This document shows positions 24,839 through 32,019 of a DNA stretch of 64,000 nt, piece after piece. The DNA is taken from positions 29,220-93,219 of the forward strand of contig CAYVOK010000012.1 of NCBI GenBank assembly GCA_964453335.1. Direction: 5' to 3'. Every line of letters starts with the position of its first letter. Within the stretch, counting starts at the first letter, position 1. A program made the position numbers and the translations under genes. The notes under the pieces were generated by a model. The model was given only the letters and a program-made list of their open reading frames with translations, was not told where the DNA came from and did not search any database. Source of the DNA: VGBO01 sp964453335 (GTDB lineage Bacteria; Actinomycetota; Acidimicrobiia; Acidimicrobiales; CAIXPF01).

Positions 24839-24915
24839 CGGGTGGTGGCGCAGTTTGGCAGCGCGCCTCGTTCGGGACGAGGAGGCCGGGAGTTCAAATC
24901 TCCCCCACCCGACCA
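24839..24915 (+). tRNA. tRNA-Pro(CGG), CCA encoded
   Basis: The full cloverleaf is readable. The acceptor CGGGTGG pairs with CCACCCG; the D arm is GCGC/GCGC around AGTTTGGCA; the anticodon stem is CCTCG/CGAGG with loop TTCGGGA (anticodon CGG, 24873-24875). The T arm is GGGAG/CTCCC around TTCAAAT. Mature body 24839-24912, then encoded CCA. It reads CCG proline codons, common in this GC-rich genome. Confidence 0.97.
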
Positions 24916-24918
24916 GTG

Positions 24919-24944
24919 ACCGGCCCCGCTTCGGCGGGGCCGGT
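24919..24944 (+). terminator. tRNA-Pro terminator hairpin
   Basis: An 11-bp perfect stem (ACCGGCCCCGC with GCGGGGCCGGT) closes a TTCG tetraloop, 3 nt after the encoded CCA. No T run follows. Confidence 0.85.
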
Positions 24945-24984
24945 GCGCGTCCGGGCGTCGCGCCGCAGATCGTCTGCGGCTGGG

Positions 24985-24990
24985 TACGCT
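24985..24990 (+). promoter_or_regulatory. -10-like box of the DUF3499-type gene
   Basis: TACGCT is separated from ATG 24997 by exactly six C residues; no ribosome site. Leaderless geometry. Confidence 0.5.
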
Positions 24991-24996
24991 CCCCCC

Positions 24997-25644
24997 ATGC
25001 GCACGAGGTGTGAGCGTCGCAGTTGCACGGCCGTCGCGACCGCGGCGGTCGCCGTCGACCCGCCGAACCAGACGGTGTGGATCGGCGATCTCGAGGGGAG
25101 CGCCCCGCACGTCACTGTGTTCTGCACGGCATGTGCCGACGCCCTCCTCGTGCCGTCGGGCTGGCACCGACGCGACGTGCGCGAGTCGCCGCGCCTGTTC
25201 GCCGACCGGGTGATGCCGTGGGAGAAGGCAGCCGCCGAACTGGCCGCACGGAACGCCGGACCGACGGACGCCGACCCTGCGGAGGCCCCGGCGAAGCCGA
25301 AGCGCAAGCGGACGACGACGAAGCGGCCGAAGGCGATCGAGGGGGATGCCACGGCGGAGGAATCCGTGCAACGGGCACCCCGCGCACCGCGCACCGCCAC
25401 GACCCGCCCGACGAGCGGCCGACGCAGCGCAGCCGAAGACCCCGCGCAGCAGCGCTTCAACGTCGCCGTGACCGCACCCACCGACGAGGCCGTCGAGGAG
25501 ACCGTCGAGGAGACCCCGCCGGCGGCGCGCCTGCTCGCGGTCATGCCCGCCGAGGCACAGGAGACGGACGAGCCGATGCTGAATCCGTCGTCGGTGACAC
25601 CGCTCCTCGCCCGGGCGTTCAACCAGCACCGTCCGACCCGCTGA
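24997..25644 (+). CDS. DUF3499-type protein with long disordered tail
   Basis: A 215-aa protein. The first about 70 residues match the actinobacterial DUF3499 layout: a Cys pair at the start (CERRSC), a beta-rich middle (TVWIGDLEG), another Cys pair in FCTACADALLVP and a WHRRDVRE end, which may bind a metal. Residues 80-215 are low complexity, rich in Ala, Lys, Arg, Thr and Glu, and probably disordered. Function is unknown. ATG 24997 is preferred over the in-frame start at 24784, which would run through the tRNA gene. Confidence 0.75.
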   Translation: MRTRCERRSCTAVATAAVAVDPPNQTVWIGDLEGSAPHVTVFCTACADALLVPSGWHRRDVRESPRLFADRVMPWEKAAAELAARNAGPTDADPAEAPAKPKRKRTTTKRPKAIEGDATAEESVQRAPRAPRTATTRPTSGRRSAAEDPAQQRFNVAVTAPTDEAVEETVEETPPAARLLAVMPAEAQETDEPMLNPSSVTPLLARAFNQHRPTR

Positions 25645-25656
25645 CCGGGCGCCGGT

Positions 25657-26589
25657 TCAGGGTTCGAGGACGACCTTCACCGCACCCGTCGACTTGTCCC
25701 CGGCCACACGGAACGCCGTGGCCGCGTCGTCGAGCGGGAACCGGTGGGTGACGAGCGCGTCGGCGAGACCGGGGAGCTCGGCGAACACCCGGACCGCCGT
25801 GTCGATCTCGCGTTCACCGCCGTGGTGGCCGTAGTAGATCGCCGGCAGCAGCCGTAGTCCCTTCAGCTGGAACGCCAGTCCGGGTAGCGTCACGTCGCCC
25901 CAGTAGGTGCCGGCGACGACGAGGTCGGCACCGGGGCGGGCGACCTTCACCGCCTGTGCCAGTGCCGAGGTCGTGCCGGCACCGTCGACGACCACGTCGT
26001 ACCCGCGACCGACGGTGCGGCCGAGACCCAACTTCTCGGCGGCCTCTGCCTGCACGTCGTGACGTGCGGCGATGTCGACGGTCGCCCCGTACGCCCGGGC
26101 CACCGCCCCGGCGACGAGGCCGACAGTGCCGGCGCCGATCACCGCGACCCGCATGCCGGCGGCGATCGAACCGACGTTGCAGGCGTGCACACCGACCGCG
26201 ACCGGCTCGACGAGGCACGCGATCGCCGGGTCGGTGCCGGCCGGCAGCTCGACGACGGCGGCCGGGTCGACGAGCACCCGGTCAGCCATCCCGCCGTCAC
26301 GGGCGATCCCGACGATCGCCGACGTACCGACGCTGCACAGGTCACCGCGCCCCTCGAGGCAGCGCTCGCACGTCCCGCAGTGGAGCAGCGGGCTGAAGGT
26401 GACGGGTCGACCGTCGAGCAGCCCCCCGATCTCGTGGCCGAGGGTCGTCGCCCGGGGACCGAGGTCGACGAGGTGCAGGTCCGACCCGCAGATGCCGGCG
26501 CTCACCACGTCGATCAGGACACCCGGTCCGTCCGGCTCGGGGACCTCCGTGACCTCGACGCCTCCGGTCCCGACCCGCACACCGCGCAT
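25657..26589 (-). CDS. zinc-dependent medium-chain alcohol dehydrogenase family protein
   Basis: A 310-aa MDR enzyme. Catalytic zinc ligands are Cys34 and His52-Glu53 (AGICGSD, LGHEIGG); the structural zinc site has Cys71, Cys74, Cys77 and Cys85. The nucleotide fold carries VIGAGTVGLVAG (about 155). It resembles threonine or sorbitol dehydrogenases, but the substrate is not clear and the protein is about 30 residues short. ATG 26589 follows a TAACGT box by 7 nt; an ATG at 26634 is an alternative. Divergent from mazG. Confidence 0.86.
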   Translation of the reverse strand: MRGVRVGTGGVEVTEVPEPDGPGVLIDVVSAGICGSDLHLVDLGPRATTLGHEIGGLLDGRPVTFSPLLHCGTCERCLEGRGDLCSVGTSAIVGIARDGGMADRVLVDPAAVVELPAGTDPAIACLVEPVAVGVHACNVGSIAAGMRVAVIGAGTVGLVAGAVARAYGATVDIAARHDVQAEAAEKLGLGRTVGRGYDVVVDGAGTTSALAQAVKVARPGADLVVAGTYWGDVTLPGLAFQLKGLRLLPAIYYGHHGGEREIDTAVRVFAELPGLADALVTHRFPLDDAATAFRVAGDKSTGAVKVVLEP

Positions 26590-26596
26590 GCGGCGC

Positions 26597-26637
26597 ACGT
26601 TACCGGAGGCCTCGGGAGTCGGAGCGCCTGTCATGAT
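26597..26637. promoter_or_regulatory. divergent -10-like boxes for the dehydrogenase and mazG genes
   Basis: TAACGT on the minus strand (26602-26597), 7 nt from ATG 26589; CATGAT on the plus strand (26632-26637), 6 nt from ATG 26644. The second is a weak match. Confidence 0.4.
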
Positions 26638-26643
26638 CTCGCC

Positions 26644-26892
26644 ATGACGCTCGACGAGGTGCAGCAGCTGATGGAGGAGCAGTTCGGCGACCAGGACCGG
26701 GCGCGGGGGATGGCCGCGAGCGTCGCGTGGTTGTGCGAGGAGGTCGGCGAACTCGCGCAGGCCGTGCGCAAGGGCACACCTGCCGAACAGTTGCACGAGC
26801 TCGGCGACGTGATCGCCTGGACGGCGTCGATCGCGAACCAGCTCGGTTTGTCACTCGACGAGGCGATGGCCCGCTACCGGACCCCGGCCTGA
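26644..26892 (+). CDS. MazG-like nucleotide pyrophosphohydrolase
   Basis: An 82-aa all-alpha NTP-PPase. The Mg-binding pattern is EEVGE (CEEVGELAQA, about 31-40) followed by the ELGDVIAW helix. Small MazG proteins of this size clear non-canonical nucleoside triphosphates as dimers or tetramers. Length is short but typical of the MazG-like single-domain type. It is convergent with asd, only 4 bp apart, with just a 4-bp CTGA/TCAG repeat there. Confidence 0.85.
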   Translation: MTLDEVQQLMEEQFGDQDRARGMAASVAWLCEEVGELAQAVRKGTPAEQLHELGDVIAWTASIANQLGLSLDEAMARYRTPA

Positions 26893-26896
26893 CCGC

Positions 26897-27916
26897 TCAG
26901 CGGCGGGCGAGCAGTTCGGCGATCTCGACGGCGTTGAGCGCCGCACCCTTGCGCAGGTTGTCGTTCGACACGAACAGTGCGATGCCGTGCTCGACGGTCT
27001 CGTCGGCCCGGATCCGTCCCACGTAGGACGGGTCGCGGCCGGCGGCCATCAGCGGGGTCGGCAGGTCGGTGAGCACGACACCGGGGGCGTCACGGAGGAC
27101 CTCGGTTGCCGCCTCCGGGCTGATCGGGCGGGCGAACTCGGCGTTGATGGCGAGCGAGTGCCCGGTGAACACCGGGACGCGCACACACGTGCCGGACACG
27201 AGCAGGTCAGGCAGATCGAGGATCTTGCGGCTCTCGTTGCGGAGCTTCTGCTCCTCGTCGGTCTCGCCGCTGCCGTCGTCGACGAGCTTCCCGGCGACGG
27301 GCAGGACGTTGAACGCGATCGGTGCAGGGAACTTCGACGGTGCGGGGTACGGCAGAGCGTCACCGTCGAAGGTGAGCTCCGCGCCCCGGGCACCGACCGC
27401 AGCGATCTGGGTCGCGAGCTCCTCGACACCGGCGAGCCCGCCGCCCGACACCGCCTGGTAGGAGGCGATACGGAGCTTGGTGAGCCCGGCGAGCCGGTCG
27501 AGGGGCCGCAGCACCGGCATGGCCGCCATGGTCGTGCAGTTCGGGTTTGCGACGATGCCCTTCGGGATCGACGCGAGTGCGTCGTCGTTCACCCCGGCGA
27601 CGACGAGCGGGACGTCCGGGTCCATGCGCCAGGCGGAGGAGTTGTCGACGACGATCGGCCCCTGGGCGGCGACCTTCAGCGCGATCTCACGCGAGGTCGT
27701 CGCACCGGCGGAGAACAGGGCGACGTCGAGACCGCTGTAGTCGGCTGTCGCTGCGTCCTCGACGACGACGTCGGTGCCGTTCCAGGAGATGGTCCGACCG
27801 GCCGATCGCGCCGAGGCGAAGAGCCGGAGGGTGGTGACGGGGAAGTTGCGCTCGGCGAGGATGTCCAACATGACCCCGCCCACCTGACCGGTGGCGCCGA
27901 CGATGCCGATGTTCAT
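26897..27916 (-). CDS. asd: aspartate-semialdehyde dehydrogenase
   Basis: A 339-aa enzyme that reduces aspartyl phosphate to aspartate semialdehyde with NADPH, for lysine, threonine, methionine and diaminopimelate. The NADP loop is GATGQVG (7-13), the nucleophile is Cys127 in NPNCTT, and the conserved His lies in FTGHSLAINAEF. The C terminus SNDNLRKGAALNAVEI is typical. It is the second gene after lysC with 16 bp between; a TAGCCT box 8 nt before the ATG may add an internal start. Confidence 0.96.
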   Translation of the reverse strand: MNIGIVGATGQVGGVMLDILAERNFPVTTLRLFASARSAGRTISWNGTDVVVEDAATADYSGLDVALFSAGATTSREIALKVAAQGPIVVDNSSAWRMDPDVPLVVAGVNDDALASIPKGIVANPNCTTMAAMPVLRPLDRLAGLTKLRIASYQAVSGGGLAGVEELATQIAAVGARGAELTFDGDALPYPAPSKFPAPIAFNVLPVAGKLVDDGSGETDEEQKLRNESRKILDLPDLLVSGTCVRVPVFTGHSLAINAEFARPISPEAATEVLRDAPGVVLTDLPTPLMAAGRDPSYVGRIRADETVEHGIALFVSNDNLRKGAALNAVEIAELLARR

Positions 27917-27932
27917 GGCGGGTCAGGCTACG

Positions 27933-29147
27933 TCAGACGTCGAGGCCGAACGCCGTGTGGAGCGCACCGACCGCCGCCTCGAGCTGGCCACGCCGGATCA
28001 CGCAGCTCGTGCGGATCGGTGACGTGGAGATCATCTCGATGTTGATGCCGGCGGTCGCGAGCGTCTCGAACATGCGAGCGGCGACACCCGGGTCGGTCTT
28101 CATGCCCGATCCGACGATGGACACCTTCGCCATGTCGGCGTCACCGGAGACCTCACGGGCGCCGAGGTCCCCGAGCGCCGCCCGGGTGGCCTCGAGCGAC
28201 GCGTCGAAGTTCTCCGCGGGGACGGTAAAGGAGATGTCGGTGAGCCCGCCGTTGCTGACGTTCTGCACGATCATGTCGACGTTCACACCCCGGTCGGCGA
28301 GGGTCCGGAACAGCGTCCCGGCGACACCGGGACGATCTGCGAGCCCGCCGACGGTGATCTTCGCGTCGCTGGTGTCGTGGGTGACCGCGATGACGCTTGC
28401 CTGTTCCATGCTCTCGTCCTCCATCTTCACCCACGTCCCCGGCTCCCACGTGAAGGCCGATCGGACGTGCAGCGGAACGTTGTAGCTACGGGCGAACTCG
28501 ACCGACCGCATCGCCGGCTTCGGACAACCGGTCGCGGTCATCTCGAGCAGCTCGTCGAAGCTGACGGTCGCCATCTTGCGGGCCGCCGGCACGAGCCGGG
28601 GGTCGGCGGAGAACACGCCGGACACGTCGGTGTACAGCTCGCAGACGTCGGCGTCGAGCGCGTGGGCGAGGGCGACCGCCGTCGTGTCGGAACCGCCGCG
28701 GCCGAGGAACGTCACGTCGCCCACCTCGGAGAGGCCCTGCGCGCCGGCGACCACCGGGACCTTGCCGGCGGCGAGCGCCTGGCGGAGGCGGTCGACCCGG
28801 ATGTCCTCGATCTTCGCGTTCTGGTGGTTGGCGTCGGTGACGAAGCCGGCCTGGCCGCCGGTGAAGCTCTCGGCCTGCAGGCCCTGGTCGTGCAACGCCA
28901 TCGCGACGACGGCGACGGCCTTCACCTCACCGGAGGTGATGAGCATGTCCATCTCGCGACCGTCACGGCTGCGGGCGACGTCGGCGGCGAGGCGCAGGAG
29001 CTCGTCGGTCTCCTTGCCCATGGCGCTCACCACGAGCACCACCTGGTTGCCCCGCGCGACGGTGCGGGCGACCTGTTCGGCGACCTCGCGGATCCTGCCG
29101 GCGTCACCGACCGACGTGCCGCCGAACTTCTGCACGATGAGGGCCAT
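27933..29147 (-). CDS. lysC: aspartokinase
   Basis: A 404-aa enzyme that phosphorylates aspartate, the first step of the aspartate family. The N terminus is the kinase signature KFGGTSVGD (7-15). Catalytic domain to about 250, then two ACT domains (about 265-404) that bind lysine or threonine for feedback inhibition. ATG 29147 has GGGAGA about 7 nt upstream. The leader of roughly 50 nt, starting from a TAGCCT box at 29210-29205, can form a GGTCCG/CGGACC hairpin (29163-29168 with 29182-29187), but there is no leader peptide or lysine riboswitch. Operon lysC-asd. Confidence 0.95.
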   Translation of the reverse strand: MALIVQKFGGTSVGDAGRIREVAEQVARTVARGNQVVLVVSAMGKETDELLRLAADVARSRDGREMDMLITSGEVKAVAVVAMALHDQGLQAESFTGGQAGFVTDANHQNAKIEDIRVDRLRQALAAGKVPVVAGAQGLSEVGDVTFLGRGGSDTTAVALAHALDADVCELYTDVSGVFSADPRLVPAARKMATVSFDELLEMTATGCPKPAMRSVEFARSYNVPLHVRSAFTWEPGTWVKMEDESMEQASVIAVTHDTSDAKITVGGLADRPGVAGTLFRTLADRGVNVDMIVQNVSNGGLTDISFTVPAENFDASLEATRAALGDLGAREVSGDADMAKVSIVGSGMKTDPGVAARMFETLATAGINIEMISTSPIRTSCVIRRGQLEAAVGALHTAFGLDV

Positions 29148-29212
29148 CTCGTCTCCCGCAGCGGTCCGACCCCACCCGGGCCGGACCTCGCTTCCGGGAG
29201 CGGGAGGCTAGC

Positions 29213-29265
29213 GGGTCGTCACGCTCCCCCGGCGGTCGGCGGCGAGCCGGTAGCGTGACCGACCC
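29213..29265. repeat. 13-14 bp inverted repeat between lysC and the cyclophilin gene
   Basis: GGGTCGTCACGCT (29213-29225) faces AGCGTGACCGACCC (29252-29265); they pair except for one bulged base. The right arm contains most of the TAGCGT box and ends directly at the ATG of the cyclophilin gene. Confidence 0.6.
29251..29256 (+). promoter_or_regulatory. -10-like box of the cyclophilin gene
   Basis: TAGCGT, 9 nt before ATG 29266, within the right arm of the inverted repeat. Confidence 0.4.
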
Positions 29266-30084
29266 ATGGGTACCGCGAAGCGTGCGCGACAGAAGGCGAA
29301 CCGCCAGGCCCGTCTCGAGGCTGCGGTCGAGGCCCGGCAGAAGGCGAAGACCCGACGGCGTTACCTCGGGTTCGTGCTGATCGCCGTGGCGTTCCTCGGC
29401 GGTGCGTTCCTCATCAACCGGTTCGCCGGCGACGGAGGCGACGACACCGGCGACGCCGCGACGGCGACGACCGTCGAGGGCACGGCGACGACCACCGCCC
29501 CGGCAGGGTTCGCGTACGGCATCGGCGCCTGCCCCGCAGCCGGGGCGGAGAAGACCACGACGTTCACCGTGGCACCGAAGCAGTGCATCGACCCGAAGAA
29601 GTCCTACACCGCGGTGTTCGACACGACGGCCGGGTCGATCAGCGTCGAGCTCGACACCGTTCGCACCCCGGGGACGGTGAACAACTTCGTCGTCCTCGCC
29701 GGCTGGCGGTACTACGAGAACTCACAGTTCTTCCGCACCGACCCGTCGATCGGGATCATCCAGGGCGGCGGGAAGACGAACAAGGACACGCCCGGCTACA
29801 CGATCCCGGACGAGGGTTCGGGCTACACGTACACGCCCGGCCAGCTCGTGATGGCCCGCACGGCCGCACCGAACTCGGCCGGCGGCCAGTTCTTCTTCAC
29901 CGTCGACACGAAGGCGTCGGCACTGAACGGCCAGGGGACCTACGTGCCCTTCGGCACCGTCACCTCGGGGCTCGACGTCCTGCAGAAGATCCTCGCGAGC
30001 CACGTCGCCGAGGCGGGCAACCCGCTCGGCGGTGCACCGGATCCGGCCGTGATCGTCCGGTCGGTGACCGTCACCGAGCGCTGA
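29266..30084 (+). CDS. membrane-anchored cyclophilin-type peptidyl-prolyl isomerase
   Basis: A 272-aa protein. A Lys/Arg-rich cytosolic start (1-33), one membrane helix (about 34-52), a Thr/Ala linker (55-80), then a cyclophilin domain (about 105-272) outside the membrane. Seen are VNNFVVLA, the FFR that corresponds to the FHR active-site arginine, IIQGGGKTN and the GGQFFFT strand. It should assist folding of exported proteins. The last 14 bp overlap the convergent S51-like gene. Confidence 0.88.
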   Translation: MGTAKRARQKANRQARLEAAVEARQKAKTRRRYLGFVLIAVAFLGGAFLINRFAGDGGDDTGDAATATTVEGTATTTAPAGFAYGIGACPAAGAEKTTTFTVAPKQCIDPKKSYTAVFDTTAGSISVELDTVRTPGTVNNFVVLAGWRYYENSQFFRTDPSIGIIQGGGKTNKDTPGYTIPDEGSGYTYTPGQLVMARTAAPNSAGGQFFFTVDTKASALNGQGTYVPFGTVTSGLDVLQKILASHVAEAGNPLGGAPDPAVIVRSVTVTER

Positions 30085-30745
30085 GCGCGTCGGTTCCGAT
30101 CGTCTCGCCGTCGCGGAACAACTTCACCGCACCGGCTCCCGCGACCCGCCAAGCACCGGACCGGTCGCGCAGCAGCGCCGTGCGGTCGGGGATCCCGGCG
30201 ACGACGAGCCCGCGGGGTGCGAGCTGCAGCGTGCGTCGCGACTTCTCCGCCGACCATCGGTCGTAACCCGGGATGAGCGTGAGCTGGTCGGTCAGGCCGA
30301 GCCCGACCCCGAAGCCACCCCCACGGGGATCGACCATCGCGTCGCAGAGCACGGCCGCCGACAACCCGGCCGCGGCGACGACCGCACCTTCGGCGTGCCC
30401 GGCGACGATCGCATCCCACAGCGGCGTGCGACGCAGGGTCGAGAGCAGGTGCATCGGCGAGCCGCCGGCCAGATAGAGGAACCGGGCAGCACGGGCCACG
30501 GCGACAGGACCGGGTTCCTGTGCGTCCGAGCGGGTGGTGACCTCGAGGACCTCGACCCGCGCGCCGAGCCCGCCGAACCACGTCCTGGCCCGTTCGACGA
30601 CGAGGTCCGGACGTTCGTACGCGGCGGCGGTGGGCAGCACGGTGACGACGTCGGTGCCGGACTCGGCGAGCAGTTCGGCGTCGAAGTCGCATCCGGGCGT
30701 CCATTCGGCGCCGCCGACGAGGGCGAGCGGTCCGCGGCCGGTCAT
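30071..30745 (-). CDS. class I glutamine amidotransferase-like / peptidase S51-like protein
   Basis: A 224-aa alpha/beta protein. LALVGGAEW at the start, VVTVLPTAAAYERP, FLYLAGGSPMHLL and the nucleophile-elbow region AVVAAAGLSAAVLCDAM match the cyanophycinase/peptidase E fold. The elbow reads GLSAA, with Ser (about residue 128) as likely nucleophile. The substrate is unknown. Its ATG overlaps the stop of the upstream methyltransferase-like gene by 4 bp, and its 3' end overlaps the cyclophilin gene by 14 bp. Confidence 0.75.
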   Translation of the reverse strand: MTGRGPLALVGGAEWTPGCDFDAELLAESGTDVVTVLPTAAAYERPDLVVERARTWFGGLGARVEVLEVTTRSDAQEPGPVAVARAARFLYLAGGSPMHLLSTLRRTPLWDAIVAGHAEGAVVAAAGLSAAVLCDAMVDPRGGGFGVGLGLTDQLTLIPGYDRWSAEKSRRTLQLAPRGLVVAGIPDRTALLRDRSGAWRVAGAGAVKLFRDGETIGTDALSAR

Positions 30746-31260
30746 CGGGTCACCTCCTCGGGGGTGGGGATCGCCTCGATGGCCACGAACGGCCGGAGCG
30801 GGAGCACGGGTGTCGGCATGGTGAACCTCTCGATGCTGGCGATGACGAGCCCGGCGCTGCGCACGAGCGCCGGGACGGGCAGGTCGGGGCGGAGGCCGGT
30901 GGCACGCCGGACCGCGCCGGCGACCCTCGACTGCAGACGTCCTGCCGTCCCGGCCCGTCGCCGCGGTTCGACGAGCACGAGCCGCCCGTCGGCGGGGAGC
31001 AGCCCGGCGACCCGGGTGAGGACGGCCGCCGGATCGTCGACCCGGGCGAGGACGGTGACACCGACGACGGTCGTCCCGGCTGCGAGGACGGTGTCGGGCG
31101 CGGTGTCAACGAGTTCGGCGAGGTCGACGACCGGACCGGGAACCCGACAGGCGGCGGCGCGGCGTGCGTCGAGCACGGCGAGCGCAGCCCGGCCGAGCCC
31201 GTCACGCCCCACAGCACGGCCGACGGGCCCGCGCAGCACGGTGGGGACGGTCCTTCGCAC
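30742..31260 (-). CDS. small methyltransferase-like protein lacking the SAM loop
   Basis: A 172-aa protein whose second half resembles the C-terminal half of a class I SAM methyltransferase: TTVVGVTVLARVDDP (motif II region), GRLVLVEPRR (motif III) and the final beta hairpin SIERFTMPTPVLPLRPF. The glycine-rich SAM loop is not recognisable, so it may be a decayed or non-catalytic form. GTG 31260 sits 7 nt after a TAGCGT box, so I prefer it to GTG 31269, which overlaps the box. It is coupled by ATGA to the S51-like gene. Confidence 0.6.
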   Translation of the reverse strand: MRRTVPTVLRGPVGRAVGRDGLGRAALAVLDARRAAACRVPGPVVDLAELVDTAPDTVLAAGTTVVGVTVLARVDDPAAVLTRVAGLLPADGRLVLVEPRRRAGTAGRLQSRVAGAVRRATGLRPDLPVPALVRSAGLVIASIERFTMPTPVLPLRPFVAIEAIPTPEEVTR

Positions 31261-31267
31261 GGCCCGC

Positions 31268-31273
31268 ACGCTA
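31268..31273 (-). promoter_or_regulatory. -10-like box of the methyltransferase-like gene
   Basis: TAGCGT on the minus strand, 7 nt before GTG 31260. The divergent aat gene has only a weak GAGACT at 31321-31326, 6 nt before GTG 31333. Confidence 0.45.
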
Positions 31274-31332
31274 CCGGCGCGGGCGGTCGACCCGGGGCCG
31301 GTCGTGTCCCGGTGGCCTGCGAGACTGGCGGC

Positions 31333-31992
31333 GTGCCGATCGAGCCGCCGGAGACCTCCTGGTTGTTCCCGCCCGTCGACGAGGCGGACGAGTACGGCGT
31401 CGTCGCGTTCGGTGCCGACCTCGAACCGGGCACGTTGCTCGCCGCCTACCGGCAGGGGCTGTTCCCGATGCACGTCCAGCGGCGCCGGCTCGGTTGGTGG
31501 TCGCCGGACCCGCGTGCGGTGCTGCCGCGTGGCGGGTTGACGGTGAGCCGGTCGTTGCGTCGCTCGTTGCGTCGGTTCGAGCTGCGGGTCGACACGGCGT
31601 TCACCGAGGTGATGCAGGGGTGCGGCGATCCGCGTCGGGCGCAGGGGTGGATCAACCGCGACATCGTCGCCGCGTACCGCCGGCTCTTCGACCTCGGCTG
31701 GGCGCACTCGGTGGAGACGTGGCTCGACGGTGAACTCGTCGGCGGCCTGTACGGCGTCGCGATCGGTGGGCTGTTCGCAGGGGAATCGATGTTCCACCGG
31801 GTGAGCGACGCCTCGAAGGTGGCGCTCGTCGGCCTCGTCGAACTGCTCGACGTCGACGATGCGACCCTGCTCGACTGCCAGTGGCGTACGGACCACCTCG
31901 CGAGCCTCGGTGTCGTGGAAATCCCCCGGCCGGAGTACCTGCGGCGTCTCGACCGGGCGCTGGCCCGACCGTTGCCCATCGCCTTCCGCTGA
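31333..31992 (+). CDS. aat: leucyl/phenylalanyl-tRNA-protein transferase
   Basis: A 219-aa enzyme that adds Leu or Phe to N-terminal Lys or Arg of proteins, marking them for ClpAP degradation (N-degron pathway). Seen are GADLEPGTLLAAYRQGLFPM, WWSPDPRAVLP, the QGWI segment and SMFHRVSDASKVALVGL. Length is normal. GTG 31333 is favoured by a 6-nt distance from GAGACT and the usual start of the family; a GTG at 31312 is in frame. Divergent from the methyltransferase-like gene. Confidence 0.92.
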   Translation: MPIEPPETSWLFPPVDEADEYGVVAFGADLEPGTLLAAYRQGLFPMHVQRRRLGWWSPDPRAVLPRGGLTVSRSLRRSLRRFELRVDTAFTEVMQGCGDPRRAQGWINRDIVAAYRRLFDLGWAHSVETWLDGELVGGLYGVAIGGLFAGESMFHRVSDASKVALVGLVELLDVDDATLLDCQWRTDHLASLGVVEIPRPEYLRRLDRALARPLPIAFR

Positions 31993-32019
31993 ACGGCGGT
32001 CGCCCTGCACAATGGTGGG

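Noticed and set aside
24784..24996. N-terminal extension of the DUF3499-type protein from 24784
   Set aside because: This stretch is the tRNA-Pro gene and its terminator.
29148..29212. Lysine riboswitch or leader-peptide attenuator before lysC
   Set aside because: The leader is only about 50 nt with a 6-bp hairpin and no Lys-rich short frame; far too small for a riboswitch.
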